A stretch of DNA of 64,000 nt from Hymenobacter sp. 15J16-1T3B. Its GTDB lineage: Bacteria; Bacteroidota; Bacteroidia; Cytophagales; Hymenobacteraceae. The notes beneath the pieces are model-generated. The model was not told where the DNA came from. It worked only from the letters and a program-made list of their open reading frames with translations, and did not search any database. Shown one piece after another: positions 8,262 to 15,837 of this stretch. Made by a program: the position numbers and the translations under genes. The DNA is taken from positions 62,001-126,000 of the forward strand of contig NZ_JAJFAV010000002.1 in the NCBI RefSeq assembly GCF_020711235.1, given 5' to 3'. Positions within the stretch are counted from its first letter, which is position 1. Every line of letters starts with the position of its first letter.

Positions 8262-9221
8262 GTGCCCAAAATCATACCCGACGTCTACCTCCACCGCTTC
8301 ACCCACCTGCGCGTGGCGCGTAGCCGGCAGCATGGCGAGGCCCCGTACAAGCCCGCCCTGCTGCTAGCCGTGCTCGACGGCATCGAAGACGGCAGCATCC
8401 AGGACAACCGCATCTACATCACCCCGGAGCTGCTGGCCGCCTTCCGCAGCCTCTGCCGCGACCTGAGCACCTCGGCGCTGTTTCGGGCCAACGACTTTTC
8501 GCTGCCCTTCTACCACCTCTCGGGCGACGGGTTCTGGCACCTGCGCACCCTACCGGGGCTGGAAGTGCTGCTGACGGCCTCGCGCTCGGTCAAGAGCTTC
8601 CGCAGCCTGCGCGACACCGTGGAATACGCCTACTTGGATGAGGAACTGTGGGCGCTGCTGCAGGCCCCGGTGGCCCGGGAGCAGCTGCGCCAAGCCCTGC
8701 TGCACCGCTACTTCCCGCAGACGCGCGGCCACTACCAGGCCCGGGCCGGCGCCGCCGAGGTGCGGGCGCTGCAGCAGCACATGCTGGCCGAGCCCGCGGC
8801 CGTGTACCGCCTCCGCGCGCAGCCCGCCGATGAGTTGCAGGTGGCGATTCGCAGCGGCGTGTTCAAACGCGTGGTGCTGGATGCCTACGACCACACCTGC
8901 GCCGTCACGGGCCTGAAGCTGAGCAGCACCCGCAGCGCGGCTCCCAATCCGTTGCTCGACGCCTGCCACATCGTGCCCTGGGCCGTAAGCCAGGACGACA
9001 GCCTGTCCAATGGCTTGGCCCTGACGCCAACGTTGCACCGCGCCTTCGACCGGCACCTGTTTTACATCGACGAAGACTACCGGGTGCGGGTGGCCGAGGG
9101 CTTCCGCGAACTGGCTGGCGCGGCCCACGGCCTGCGCCAGTTTGAGGGGCAGCGGCTGCACCTACCCGCCAATCCTTTGTGGCAGCCCGACCCCGCCAAC
9201 CTACAGCGGCAGCGGGGCTAG
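8262..9221 (+). CDS. HNH endonuclease with N-terminal restriction-type recognition domain
   Basis: A 319-residue protein. The C-terminal third is an HNH_2-type nuclease: DHTCAVTGLKL, then DACHIVPWAVS and NGLALTPTLHRAFDRHLFYIDEDY, supplying the H-N-H metal and catalytic residues. The N-terminal half (APYKPALLLAVLDGIEDG, a core with FYHLSGDGFWHL) resembles the first domain of McrA-like, modified-DNA-dependent HNH enzymes, including those that read phosphorothioate DNA. That resemblance is from memory of the family and needs a profile search. The start is GTG at 8262; no ATG precedes the conserved VYLHRFTHLRV. No methyltransferase or dnd/ssp gene is adjacent, so it is an orphan restriction-type gene. 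Confidence 0.82.
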   Translation: MPKIIPDVYLHRFTHLRVARSRQHGEAPYKPALLLAVLDGIEDGSIQDNRIYITPELLAAFRSLCRDLSTSALFRANDFSLPFYHLSGDGFWHLRTLPGLEVLLTASRSVKSFRSLRDTVEYAYLDEELWALLQAPVAREQLRQALLHRYFPQTRGHYQARAGAAEVRALQQHMLAEPAAVYRLRAQPADELQVAIRSGVFKRVVLDAYDHTCAVTGLKLSSTRSAAPNPLLDACHIVPWAVSQDDSLSNGLALTPTLHRAFDRHLFYIDEDYRVRVAEGFRELAGAAHGLRQFEGQRLHLPANPLWQPDPANLQRQRG

Positions 9222-9551
9222 ACCGATTGAGCCAATAAGTAGGTGCAGCCGGCAAGCTCAACAGCTTTTTCTTTCGCCCATTGGGCCGCTAAGCGCCACC
9301 CTTCAGCCCGTTCTGGCAGACCAGTTGGCTTAAGGTGAGCAGCAACAGGGCTATCCAATCTAAACAAACACACCCGCGCCTGCCCAGTAGGTTGGACAGG
9401 CGCGGGTGTGCTTGTTGATGCGCCGGTCGACGCCTCGGTTCGGCCGCGGTGCGCGGTTGAGGTGACCGAGCAGGAAAGCAATTGTTCAGGGCTAACTATG
9501 CCCCGAGCAGCCAGATTGTACTGGCGGACGCGCAGCGGAATACTGCCGCCG
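9222..9551. other. 330-bp intergenic region with a long hairpin
   Basis: It lies between convergent genes. The only clear structure is the hairpin at 9363-9416. No gene or RNA is recognisable elsewhere in it. Confidence 0.5.
9363..9416. terminator. Hairpin between convergent genes
   Basis: A 20-bp stem with one A/C mismatch (core CACACCCGCGCCTG against CAGGCGCGGGTGTG) and a 14-nt loop. The flanking AAACAAA and TTGTTG give modest U-tracts on both strands, so it may act in both directions, about 140 bp past each gene. Confidence 0.55.
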
Positions 9552-9992
9552 CTACCGAATCTTGCCCGTGTTACTGGTTTTCTTGATGCGCCCGTCCGAC
9601 TTGAATTTGGTGCCGGGCAGCGGTTCCAACGTCACTTCCAGGGGCTGGCAGTTGGTCAGAGGCTGCTCCAGGGTGGTATAGCCGGCGGCCGTGATGAACA
9701 GGACTACGTCGCGCGGAATGGGCTTTTTGGACGTGACGAGGTAGCGGCCTTCGGCATTGGTGCTGAACGCGTCGGTGGCGAAGGACCTGTCGCGGCTGCG
9801 CAGCATCACCGTGGCACCGGTTAGCGGGTAAGCAAAGGCGTCGGTGATGCGGCCGGTAAGCATGTTGCAGCCGAGGGTAGCAGGTTGAGCGGCTGCGTTT
9901 TGGGTGCTGTCGGGACGGGCAGCTGCGGGTTGGGTTTGGGCAACGGCGGCCAGGGGGAGCAAGCCGATTAGAAGAGTAGCCAGGTGTTTCAT
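9552..9992 (-). CDS. Secreted CarboxypepD_reg-like protein
   Basis: A 146-residue protein with a cleavable signal peptide (MKHLATLLIGLLPLAAVAQ). One carboxypeptidase regulatory-like beta-sandwich follows (LTGRITDAFAYPLTGATVMLR ... TNAEGRYLVT ... GYTTLEQPL). It then has a short basic tail, LPGTKFKSDGRIKKTSNTGK. This module is normally found at the N-terminus of TonB-dependent receptors; here no plug or barrel follows, and the frame is complete, so it is a free-standing periplasmic or surface protein. A paralogue at 11944-12369 shares both module and tail design (LPGTRIKHGGRHNGK). Function unknown. Confidence 0.75.
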   Translation of the reverse strand: MKHLATLLIGLLPLAAVAQTQPAAARPDSTQNAAAQPATLGCNMLTGRITDAFAYPLTGATVMLRSRDRSFATDAFSTNAEGRYLVTSKKPIPRDVVLFITAAGYTTLEQPLTNCQPLEVTLEPLPGTKFKSDGRIKKTSNTGKIR

Positions 9993-10391
9993 AGCTGAGG
10001 CAACAAGGGAAAAGCGGACTTACCCGCGCGGCCATACCCGGCCGGTGCTCAAGCATCAACTCTGGCCTAAATAGGACTCGGCATTGCCGTAAGCATTGGT
10101 GAAGTTAACGAATAATTGGATTGCGTGTTACGGCTGAGCTTAAAAGCATGTTTCTGCTGGGGAAGCAGGGCGTCAATAACCTTCTGAACTAAACTTTAAT
10201 TGCATTATTTTTTTGGTGGACTAAGCTGCGGTTTGGTCTGATTTTTTGAACATTACTTACAAGTCCCTTCAGAATTATCCCAACGCTCATGGTTAACCAC
10301 GCAAGCAGTGCATCATGACCGCGCCGACGCAACAGCGCGGCCGGGCTGCCGTGTCGGCGCGAAACGTCCCGCGAAACGCCGCCAAGCTGCT
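9993..10391. other. 399-bp noncoding region, AT-rich in its middle
   Basis: Upstream of the CarboxypepD_reg-like gene and downstream of the regulator gene. The part at 10070-10290 is AT-rich (for example attatttttttggtgg near 10204) and probably carries the promoter of the 9992 gene. No exact TAnnTTTG box, gene or RNA was recognised. Confidence 0.4.
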
Positions 10392-11033
10392 TCAGGACAC
10401 CACCCAGCCTTCACGTACGGCTTGCACCACCAGTCCAATCAGGCTGCGGGCGCCGGTTTTCTGCAGCAGCGCGCGCCGGTGACTCTCCACGGTGCGCACA
10501 CTGAGGCAGAGCTGCTCCGCAATTTCCCGGTTGTTACAGTCCCCGACTACCAGCCGCAGCACGTCCAGCTCCCGGCGACTAAACGGCGTGGGCGGCCCCG
10601 CGTGCCGCACCCCGGCGCTGGGCGCGGGCAGGTGCCCACCGCTGGTTCGGCTAAGCCACGGCTGCATGGCCTGCACCAGCTGTTGCGGCGACGAGTGCCG
10701 CGGCAGCAGCGTGGTGGCGTGGTGGCGCAGCTCCTGCTGGCTGCGGGCCGAAAGGCGCTGGGCCGTAAGCGCTAGCACCGGCTGCTGGGGCCGAAAGGTG
10801 CGCATGCGGGCAATAAGCTGAGGTAGGGCGTGTCCGGCGGCGGAACTGTCGAGTACGACCAGAGCAAACGGCTGCCGGTGCACGAGGGCCGGCAGCTGGT
10901 CGGCATCGGGATTGAGGATGAGTTCCAGCAAAGGCCAGGCTTCCTGCAAGGTGCTGAGCAAGCCTTGGCGGTACAGGGTTGGGGGCGCTACTACCAGAAC
11001 CGGGGCGGCAGTGACGCTTGCGAGGGAGGGCAT
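10392..11033 (-). CDS. LuxR/NarL-type response regulator with degenerate receiver
   Basis: A 213-residue two-domain regulator. The C-terminal 65 residues form a standard GerE/LuxR helix-turn-helix (FSRRELDVLRLVVGDCNNREIA, then LCLSVRTVESHRRALLQKTGA). The N-terminal 120 residues have the length and pattern of a receiver. However, the acidic pair normally found after the first strand is replaced (VLVVAPPTLYRQGL where IVDDHPLFRQGL is usual). The conserved lysine loop reads TTLLPRHSS instead of GYLLKDAS. An aspartate remains at the phosphorylation strand (FALVVLDSSAAG). It may therefore work without classical phosphorylation. No histidine kinase is adjacent. The ATG at 11033 gives MPSLASVTAAPVLVV. 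Confidence 0.82.
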   Translation of the reverse strand: MPSLASVTAAPVLVVAPPTLYRQGLLSTLQEAWPLLELILNPDADQLPALVHRQPFALVVLDSSAAGHALPQLIARMRTFRPQQPVLALTAQRLSARSQQELRHHATTLLPRHSSPQQLVQAMQPWLSRTSGGHLPAPSAGVRHAGPPTPFSRRELDVLRLVVGDCNNREIAEQLCLSVRTVESHRRALLQKTGARSLIGLVVQAVREGWVVS

Positions 11034-11480
11034 CAGGGTAGCAGTTTGATCATGCAGGGAGGAACAGCGTGAAACAATAGGTGCGCAGCAATCAGGGCGG
11101 TAGCGCTTGAGGCGCCGGGAACGGAGGCGACAATATGAATTATATATGCTATAAATTCAATATAATTCAGGAATCTATTTAGGTGCATTGTGCAAGGCAT
11201 GCCGGTCCGCAAAACCCAGAGATAAATCGGGGCTACGCCGGGCCAACACGTTGATTAAACGCACTTTCGGGCTTGCCGCGCGGTAAAAGGGGCCGCGTAC
11301 TTGCGGGCTTAGTGAAGGTCGGAGTAGCTCGACGGAATGTTCTGACTGCGGTTCGGTAACTGGCTTCACCACCGGGCAGCCCCAGAAAGCAAAGGTCGGC
11401 GGGCGGGCCGCGGCCGAGCGCCGCAACCGCCCGGGGCCAAACCCAGTATCTAGGGTTGGCTTGCCTATTTCGCCTCCGCT
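11034..11480. other. 447-bp divergent intergenic region
   Basis: Separates the regulator (minus) from the STAS-like gene (plus). It contains an AT-rich patch at 11135-11175 (tatgaattatatatgctataaattcaatataatt), a plausible promoter or operator zone. An open frame crosses it on the minus strand but has no recognisable protein features. No RNA gene seen. Confidence 0.4.
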
Positions 11481-11927
11481 ATGCTGTTGTTGCCTTCCCC
11501 GGACTTCCTGCAGATTGTTTACCGGGTTGAGTTGGGAGTGCTCGTCGGGCGCTGGATGCAGCCCGTGACGCCCGAGCAACTGCAAACCGGCTACGCCGCC
11601 CTGCTCGACGCCGCCAGCGCCTGGCAGTGCCGGTGGTGGCTAATCGACGGACGGCGGCGCACGCACTCGCACAAAGGCGACTCGCGCTGGATGATGGATG
11701 CGTTTTTCCCGCAGCTGGCGTCCCGGCTGGGCGGGAAGGCGTATCTAGCGTACTTGTTCACGCCCAGTCACTTGCAGGAGCTGGAGGCCGCTGCGGAAGT
11801 CCCGAAGCTGGAGTACTTCAACGACCTGCCCTACCAGGTGGAGCGGTTCATCGAGGAGCAGCCGGCTATGCAATGGCTGGCGCAGCGGCGCCTGCTGGAG
11901 CAAGTCGGTAGCGCCGTAGCCCAATAG
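11481..11927 (+). CDS. Small STAS/SpoIIAA-like hypothetical protein, copy A
   Basis: A 148-residue soluble protein without signal peptide. The order of elements is: strand LQIVYRVELGVLVGRWMQPVTPEQLQTGYAALLDAA, a WWLIDGRRR strand, a WMMDAFFPQL helix, a YLAYLFTPSHL strand, and a final segment YQVERFIEEQPAMQWL. This recalls the STAS/SpoIIAA-like proteins common in Bacteroidota. The same order (YxxDNAWLYCDWRG, KILNDNSG, WWLEEMTKAGLEYVAWVF, AYLWLRRQ) is seen in the protein at 14241-14636, so the two are probably paralogues. A ligand or partner is not known. It converges with the next gene (16 bp between stops). Confidence 0.65.
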   Translation: MLLLPSPDFLQIVYRVELGVLVGRWMQPVTPEQLQTGYAALLDAASAWQCRWWLIDGRRRTHSHKGDSRWMMDAFFPQLASRLGGKAYLAYLFTPSHLQELEAAAEVPKLEYFNDLPYQVERFIEEQPAMQWLAQRRLLEQVGSAVAQ

Positions 11928-11943
11928 CCTGGGTTGGCCTAAA

Positions 11944-12369
11944 TTAATCGGCGCGGCCGGCGGCCAGCATTTTGCCGTTGTGGCGGCCGCCGTGCTTGAT
12001 GCGGGTGCCGGGCAGTAACTGCAGTGTGACGGCATTGGCGGCTCCGGTGCGCACGGCTAGGTCGGCCTCGGCGTAGCCGAGCATGCTCACCCGTACCTGT
12101 TCGGCGGGGCGGAAGCCCGACAGCGTAAACACCCCGTCGGCGTTGGTGCTGCACACGTTTCGGGTGCCTTTGATCATAATGGTGGCTCCCGGCAGCGGCT
12201 GGCCGTCCTCGTCGATGACTTGGCCGTGGATAATCTGAGTAGGCTGGCTGGTTGATCCTGCGGATGCCGAACCAGTGGTAGAAACGGTTGCTGAAGCGGT
12301 TTGGGCGGCGGCAAATGCTACCGGGCTCAGGAGCAGTGCGAAAGTCAGGATTGCGTGGGTGGAGCGCAT
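11944..12369 (-). CDS. Secreted CarboxypepD_reg-like protein, second paralogue
   Basis: A 141-residue protein with a signal peptide (MRSTHAILTFALLLSPVAFAAAQ) and a Ser/Thr-rich linker. A well conserved CarboxypepD_reg-like domain follows (IIHGQVIDEDGQPLPGATIMIKGT, TNADGVFTLSGF, VSMLGYAEADLAV). The basic tail LPGTRIKHGGRHNGKMLAAGR matches the one in the 9552-9992 protein. No receptor plug or barrel follows. An AT-rich leader at 12372-12455 provides its promoter. It is probably periplasmic or surface-attached; role unknown. Confidence 0.78.
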   Translation of the reverse strand: MRSTHAILTFALLLSPVAFAAAQTASATVSTTGSASAGSTSQPTQIIHGQVIDEDGQPLPGATIMIKGTRNVCSTNADGVFTLSGFRPAEQVRVSMLGYAEADLAVRTGAANAVTLQLLPGTRIKHGGRHNGKMLAAGRAD

Positions 12370-12719
12370 GGCTATGATGTTTTATATTTATTGTTGGATA
12401 AAAATTGTTTTATTAATTCTTATATGCAAATAAAAATTGGATAAAGTAAATTAAATGAAATGTGTTAGCCGAGTAAGCTCCCGTCTATCTAGGGCGGCCT
12501 CATTGCTCGGACCTGTGCAGGAATTGCTTGGCCAACCAAGCAAAACAGCTCATACTGCTCAACAGCTCAAGTCTTTGGCTATTGTTTCGCAGATGAGTGG
12601 GCCGGGTACAGTCGGTCTTGCCGAAGGCTTTGGGTAAGGGAGCCTCCGCCGCAAATCCAAAGAGGCCGAACGGCCCAACACGCAACCGCCCCAGCCGGAG
12701 CGGGCTGGGGCGGTGCAGA
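12370..12719. other. 350-bp region: AT-rich leader plus ndh terminator
   Basis: Bases 12372-12455 are strongly AT-rich and lie directly upstream of the 12369 gene. The rest, to 12684, shows nothing recognisable. A hairpin at 12685-12714 (12-bp stem ACCGCCCCAGCC/GGCTGGGGCGGT, 6-nt loop) sits 5 bp past the NADH dehydrogenase stop. It probably ends that gene, although no U-tract follows. Confidence 0.5.
12685..12714 (-). terminator. Hairpin after the NADH dehydrogenase gene
   Basis: A perfect 12-bp GC-rich stem with a 6-nt loop. On the minus strand the following bases are TGCGTGTTGG, so the U-tract is weak; the position directly after the stop supports a terminator role. Confidence 0.5.
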
Positions 12720-14051
12720 CTACACAATGGCTTTTTCGGTGGTGGCCTCGACGGGCACCGGCTCGCGCGTGCGGCCGATGATGTAGCGCCGGCCCTTGTC
12801 GAAGCTGAAGTAGCTCCAACTCCAGTTTAGGAACACGAACAAGCGGTTGCGGAAGCTGATGAGCGACATCAGGTGCACAAACATCCAGATCAGCCAGGCG
12901 AAGAAGCCCTGCGTCTTGATGTCTTTGCCCAGCAGCCGGATGTCGGCCACGGCGTGGTTGCGGCCGATGGTGGCCAAGGAGCCTTTGTCCTCGTACTGGA
13001 AGGGCTGCAGGGGCTGGCCGGCCAGCAGGCGCTCCAGGTTCTGGGCCAGCAGGCGGCCCTGCTGCAGGGCGGGCTGGGCCACCATGGGGTGCCCCTCGGG
13101 GTACTCCGCCGATTCCATGGCAGCAATGTCGCCGATGGCGAAAATGGCGGGCTGGCCTTTGATGCGGTTGAACGCGTCGACGGCGTAGCGGCCGCCCTTG
13201 CGCAGGCACTCGGCGGGCAGGCCCTCGACGGGGGCGCCGGCCACGCCCGCGGCCCAAATGAGCGTGCGGGTGATGAGCGTTTCGCCGGTGTTCAGCGTCA
13301 CGGTGTAGCCGTCGTAGCTTTTCACGCGCTTGTTCAGGTGCACCTGCACGCCGAAATCCTGCAAATACTTCAGGGCCGCCGCCGAAGCCTCGGCCGACAT
13401 GCCCTTCAGCAGCAAATCCCCGCTCTGCACCAAGTGAATGTCCATCTGCTTGAAGTCCAGCTCGCGGTAGTCGCGCGGAAACACGTGCTTGCGCAGCTCG
13501 CTCAGGGCACCGGCCAGCTCCACGCCGGTGGGCCCGCCGCCCACGATGACGAAGTCGAGCAGGGAGTTGAGTTGCTCTTCGTCGCCGAGCTGCAGGGCCT
13601 TTTCGAAGTTCGACAGCACCGTGTTGCGCAGCTCGATGGCGTCCTCCACGCTCTTCATGGCAATGGCGTTGCGCTCCATCTGCTCGTCGCCGAAGTAGTT
13701 GGTGGTGGCGCCGGTGGCCAGCACCAGGTAGTCGTAGCGCACCAGCCCGATGGAGGTTTCGACCACCTGCCGCGCGGCGTCGATGCGCTGCACTTCGGCT
13801 AGGCGGAAGTAGAAGTTTTCCTGCTCGTCGAGGATTTTGCGGAAGGGCGACACCACCGTGTCGGCCTCCAGGCCGGCGGTGGCTACCTGGTAGAGCAGGG
13901 GCTGAAAGGTGTGGTAGTTCTGCTTGTCGATGAGCACCACCTGCACCGGGGCGTGGCGCAGGGCCTTGGCCAGCTCCAGGCCGCCAAAACCGCCGCCGAC
14001 GATGACCACGCGCGGTTTGCCGAGGTCTTCGATTTTGGCCAGGCCTTCCAT
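12720..14051 (-). CDS. ndh: Type II NADH dehydrogenase (NDH-2)
   Basis: A 443-residue FAD-dependent NADH:quinone oxidoreductase that feeds electrons to menaquinone without pumping protons. The FAD-binding motif is VVIVGGGFGGLELAKAL, and the second Rossmann motif FVIVGGGPTGVELAGAL binds NADH. Further conserved segments are NYHTFQPLLYQVA, LVLATGA, LIWAAGV and FAIGDIAAM. The C-terminal stretch AWLIWMFVHLMSLISFRNRL is amphipathic to hydrophobic and typical of NDH-2 membrane attachment. The ATG at 14051 (MEGLAKIEDL) is preferred to a TTG six bases upstream. Monocistronic; a hairpin follows directly. Confidence 0.9.
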   Translation of the reverse strand: MEGLAKIEDLGKPRVVIVGGGFGGLELAKALRHAPVQVVLIDKQNYHTFQPLLYQVATAGLEADTVVSPFRKILDEQENFYFRLAEVQRIDAARQVVETSIGLVRYDYLVLATGATTNYFGDEQMERNAIAMKSVEDAIELRNTVLSNFEKALQLGDEEQLNSLLDFVIVGGGPTGVELAGALSELRKHVFPRDYRELDFKQMDIHLVQSGDLLLKGMSAEASAAALKYLQDFGVQVHLNKRVKSYDGYTVTLNTGETLITRTLIWAAGVAGAPVEGLPAECLRKGGRYAVDAFNRIKGQPAIFAIGDIAAMESAEYPEGHPMVAQPALQQGRLLAQNLERLLAGQPLQPFQYEDKGSLATIGRNHAVADIRLLGKDIKTQGFFAWLIWMFVHLMSLISFRNRLFVFLNWSWSYFSFDKGRRYIIGRTREPVPVEATTEKAIV

Positions 14052-14204
14052 ACGCAACTCGGGGGAATAAGACGTGAGTGGGCAATGATACGGCCGGGCG
14101 CCGGGAATGATTAATTCCGGGGAAAAATGCCAGCAGGCCGCTGCGAATAGTCATAGCGCGCCAGCTAAATGCAAGCCGGTGCGGGGAAGTCGGCCGCCGG
14201 GCAT

Positions 14205-14212
14205 TACCTTTC
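14205..14212 (+). promoter_or_regulatory. Candidate -7 box TACCTTTC
   Basis: Seven of eight bases match TAnnTTTG, 28 bp before the start of the 14241 gene. A -33 TTTG is not evident. Similar TACCTTnC words precede other genes here (41125-41132 minus, 51038-51045, 63431-63438). Confidence 0.3.
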
Positions 14213-14240
14213 GTAGCCGGCTTGGCCGGGCGCCCTTCCC

Positions 14241-14636
14241 ATGCAGTCTTCTTTTCTGGTCGATACTCCCGGCTTGGTCATCAGCTACGATGCCGATAAC
14301 GCGTGGCTGTACTGCGACTGGCGCGGCGCGCATGACCAGGACTCGTCGCAATCGGCCTGCCTGCTGATGCTGGAAGCGCTGCGCACCCAGCCCTGCCGCA
14401 AGATTCTCAACGACAACTCCGGGGTGACGCGCCAGACCATGCAACTCTCGCTCTGGGGCGTGTGGTGGCTGGAGGAAATGACCAAAGCTGGCCTGGAGTA
14501 CGTGGCCTGGGTATTTCCACGCGACTTCGCCACCCGCGTGCACACCGAGCAGGCCCTGGCCCAGATTGCGCGCCCGGTCGTGTCCTCGTTCGACGACGTG
14601 GCCTCGGCCTACCTGTGGCTGCGGCGGCAGGCCTGA
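14241..14636 (+). CDS. Small STAS/SpoIIAA-like hypothetical protein, copy B
   Basis: A 131-residue soluble protein with no signal peptide or membrane segment. Strand VISYDADNAWLYCDWRG is followed by a helix (QSACLLMLEAL), strand KILNDNSG, helix WWLEEMTKAGLEYVAWVF and a final YLWLRRQA. The order is the same as in the 148-residue protein at 11481, so they are probable paralogues. Their residue identity is low, and the family call rests on layout. It is divergent from ndh with 189 bp between starts. Function unknown. Confidence 0.65.
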   Translation: MQSSFLVDTPGLVISYDADNAWLYCDWRGAHDQDSSQSACLLMLEALRTQPCRKILNDNSGVTRQTMQLSLWGVWWLEEMTKAGLEYVAWVFPRDFATRVHTEQALAQIARPVVSSFDDVASAYLWLRRQA

Positions 14637-14703
14637 CGGCCCTAACTCGGCCGCCGGCCCGGCCAAGCACGTAGAGCTACGTCAGTACCCACGCCGCTTT
14701 GCC

Positions 14704-15708
14704 ATGCCCCTCGCTCCCGGCCGCTACCGCAACCCCGTTCTCGACGCCGACTTTCCGGACCCGACCATCATTCGCGCCGCCGACGGCTGGTACTACGCCT
14801 ACGGCACGCAGACCAAGCTCTTCGGCGGGCGCATTGTGAACCTGCAGGTGGCCCGCTCCCGGGACCTGGTGCACTGGGACTACCTCGGCGAAGGGTTGCC
14901 GGAAAAACCCGGTTGGGCGCGCACCACGCAGGAAATCTGGGCCCCGCACGTGACCGAGCACCGGGGGCGCTATTACCTCTACTACTCCGCCGAGCCCGAC
15001 CACGGCCCGGGCCTGTGCCTGGCCGTGGCCACCGCCGACGCGCCCGCCGGGCCGTTCGTGGACATCGGCCGGCCCCTGCTGCAAACCGGGCTGAAGGGCT
15101 TCGCCGACATCGACCCCATGGCCTTCGACGACCCGGCCACCGGGCGCCGCTGGCTGTACTGGGGCTCGGGCTTCGGGCCGCTGCGGGTGCAGGAGCTGGC
15201 CGAGGACCGCGTGAGCTTTTTGCCCGACTCCCGGCCCATCGAAGTGCTGCCCGCCCGCCCCGATGACCCGCACCACTACCACCGGCTCATCGAGGGCAGC
15301 TGGGTGATTTGGCGCCACGGCTGGTACTACCTGTTTTACTCCGGCAACAACTGCTGCGGCCCCGACGCGCACTACGGCGTGCTGGTGGCCCGGGCCCGGG
15401 CCGCCACCGGCCCCTTCGAGACGCTGGCCGACGCCACCGGCGGGCCGGGCGCCATCCTCGAGGCTTCGCTGGACTGGCGCGCCCCCGGCCACAACTGCGT
15501 CGTCACCGACGCGGCCGGGCAGGACTGGCTGGCCTATCACGCCATCGACCCGGCCCAGCCCACCTTCAACGCCATCGACGCCGACCAGGGCTACTCGCGC
15601 CGGGTGATGCTGATTGACCGGCTGGAGTACACCGCCGACGGCTGGCCCCGGCTGACAACCGGCGGCGTGGCCTCGCGCTGGCCCACGGCCGCGCCGGTGG
15701 GCCAGTAG
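14704..15708 (+). CDS. Glycoside hydrolase family 43 protein
   Basis: A 334-residue five-bladed beta-propeller glycosidase, of the arabinosidase/xylosidase type. The general base is expected at Asp19 in DFPDPTII, the pKa-modulating aspartate in FADIDPMAF and the acid glutamate in LIEGSWVI, so the three catalytic positions look complete. Other family segments are GWYYAYGTQ, WAPHVTEHRGRYYLYYSA and GPGHNCVV. There is no signal peptide from the ATG at 14704, which suggests a cytoplasmic enzyme acting on imported oligosaccharides. An earlier in-frame start would overlap the upstream gene. The next gene encodes trehalase, but no transporter or regulator is linked. Confidence 0.88.
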   Translation: MPLAPGRYRNPVLDADFPDPTIIRAADGWYYAYGTQTKLFGGRIVNLQVARSRDLVHWDYLGEGLPEKPGWARTTQEIWAPHVTEHRGRYYLYYSAEPDHGPGLCLAVATADAPAGPFVDIGRPLLQTGLKGFADIDPMAFDDPATGRRWLYWGSGFGPLRVQELAEDRVSFLPDSRPIEVLPARPDDPHHYHRLIEGSWVIWRHGWYYLFYSGNNCCGPDAHYGVLVARARAATGPFETLADATGGPGAILEASLDWRAPGHNCVVTDAAGQDWLAYHAIDPAQPTFNAIDADQGYSRRVMLIDRLEYTADGWPRLTTGGVASRWPTAAPVGQ

Positions 15709-15837
15709 CGCGCCGCGCTGCTTCGCGTATTGAGGCTGATGTGGTGTTATTCGCTGCTGCACGGCGTTGCTTAGTACCCCGCACCGCAGCGCGCTATTGC
15801 CCGAACGGGCTGGTCTTCTTCCCTGCTTTCCTCGCCT

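Noticed and set aside
11175-11585. Minus-strand open frame of 136 codons between the regulator and the STAS-like gene
   Set aside because: It overlaps the real gene start at 11481, and its translation (many Arg, Pro and His in no pattern) looks like a shadow of high-GC DNA.
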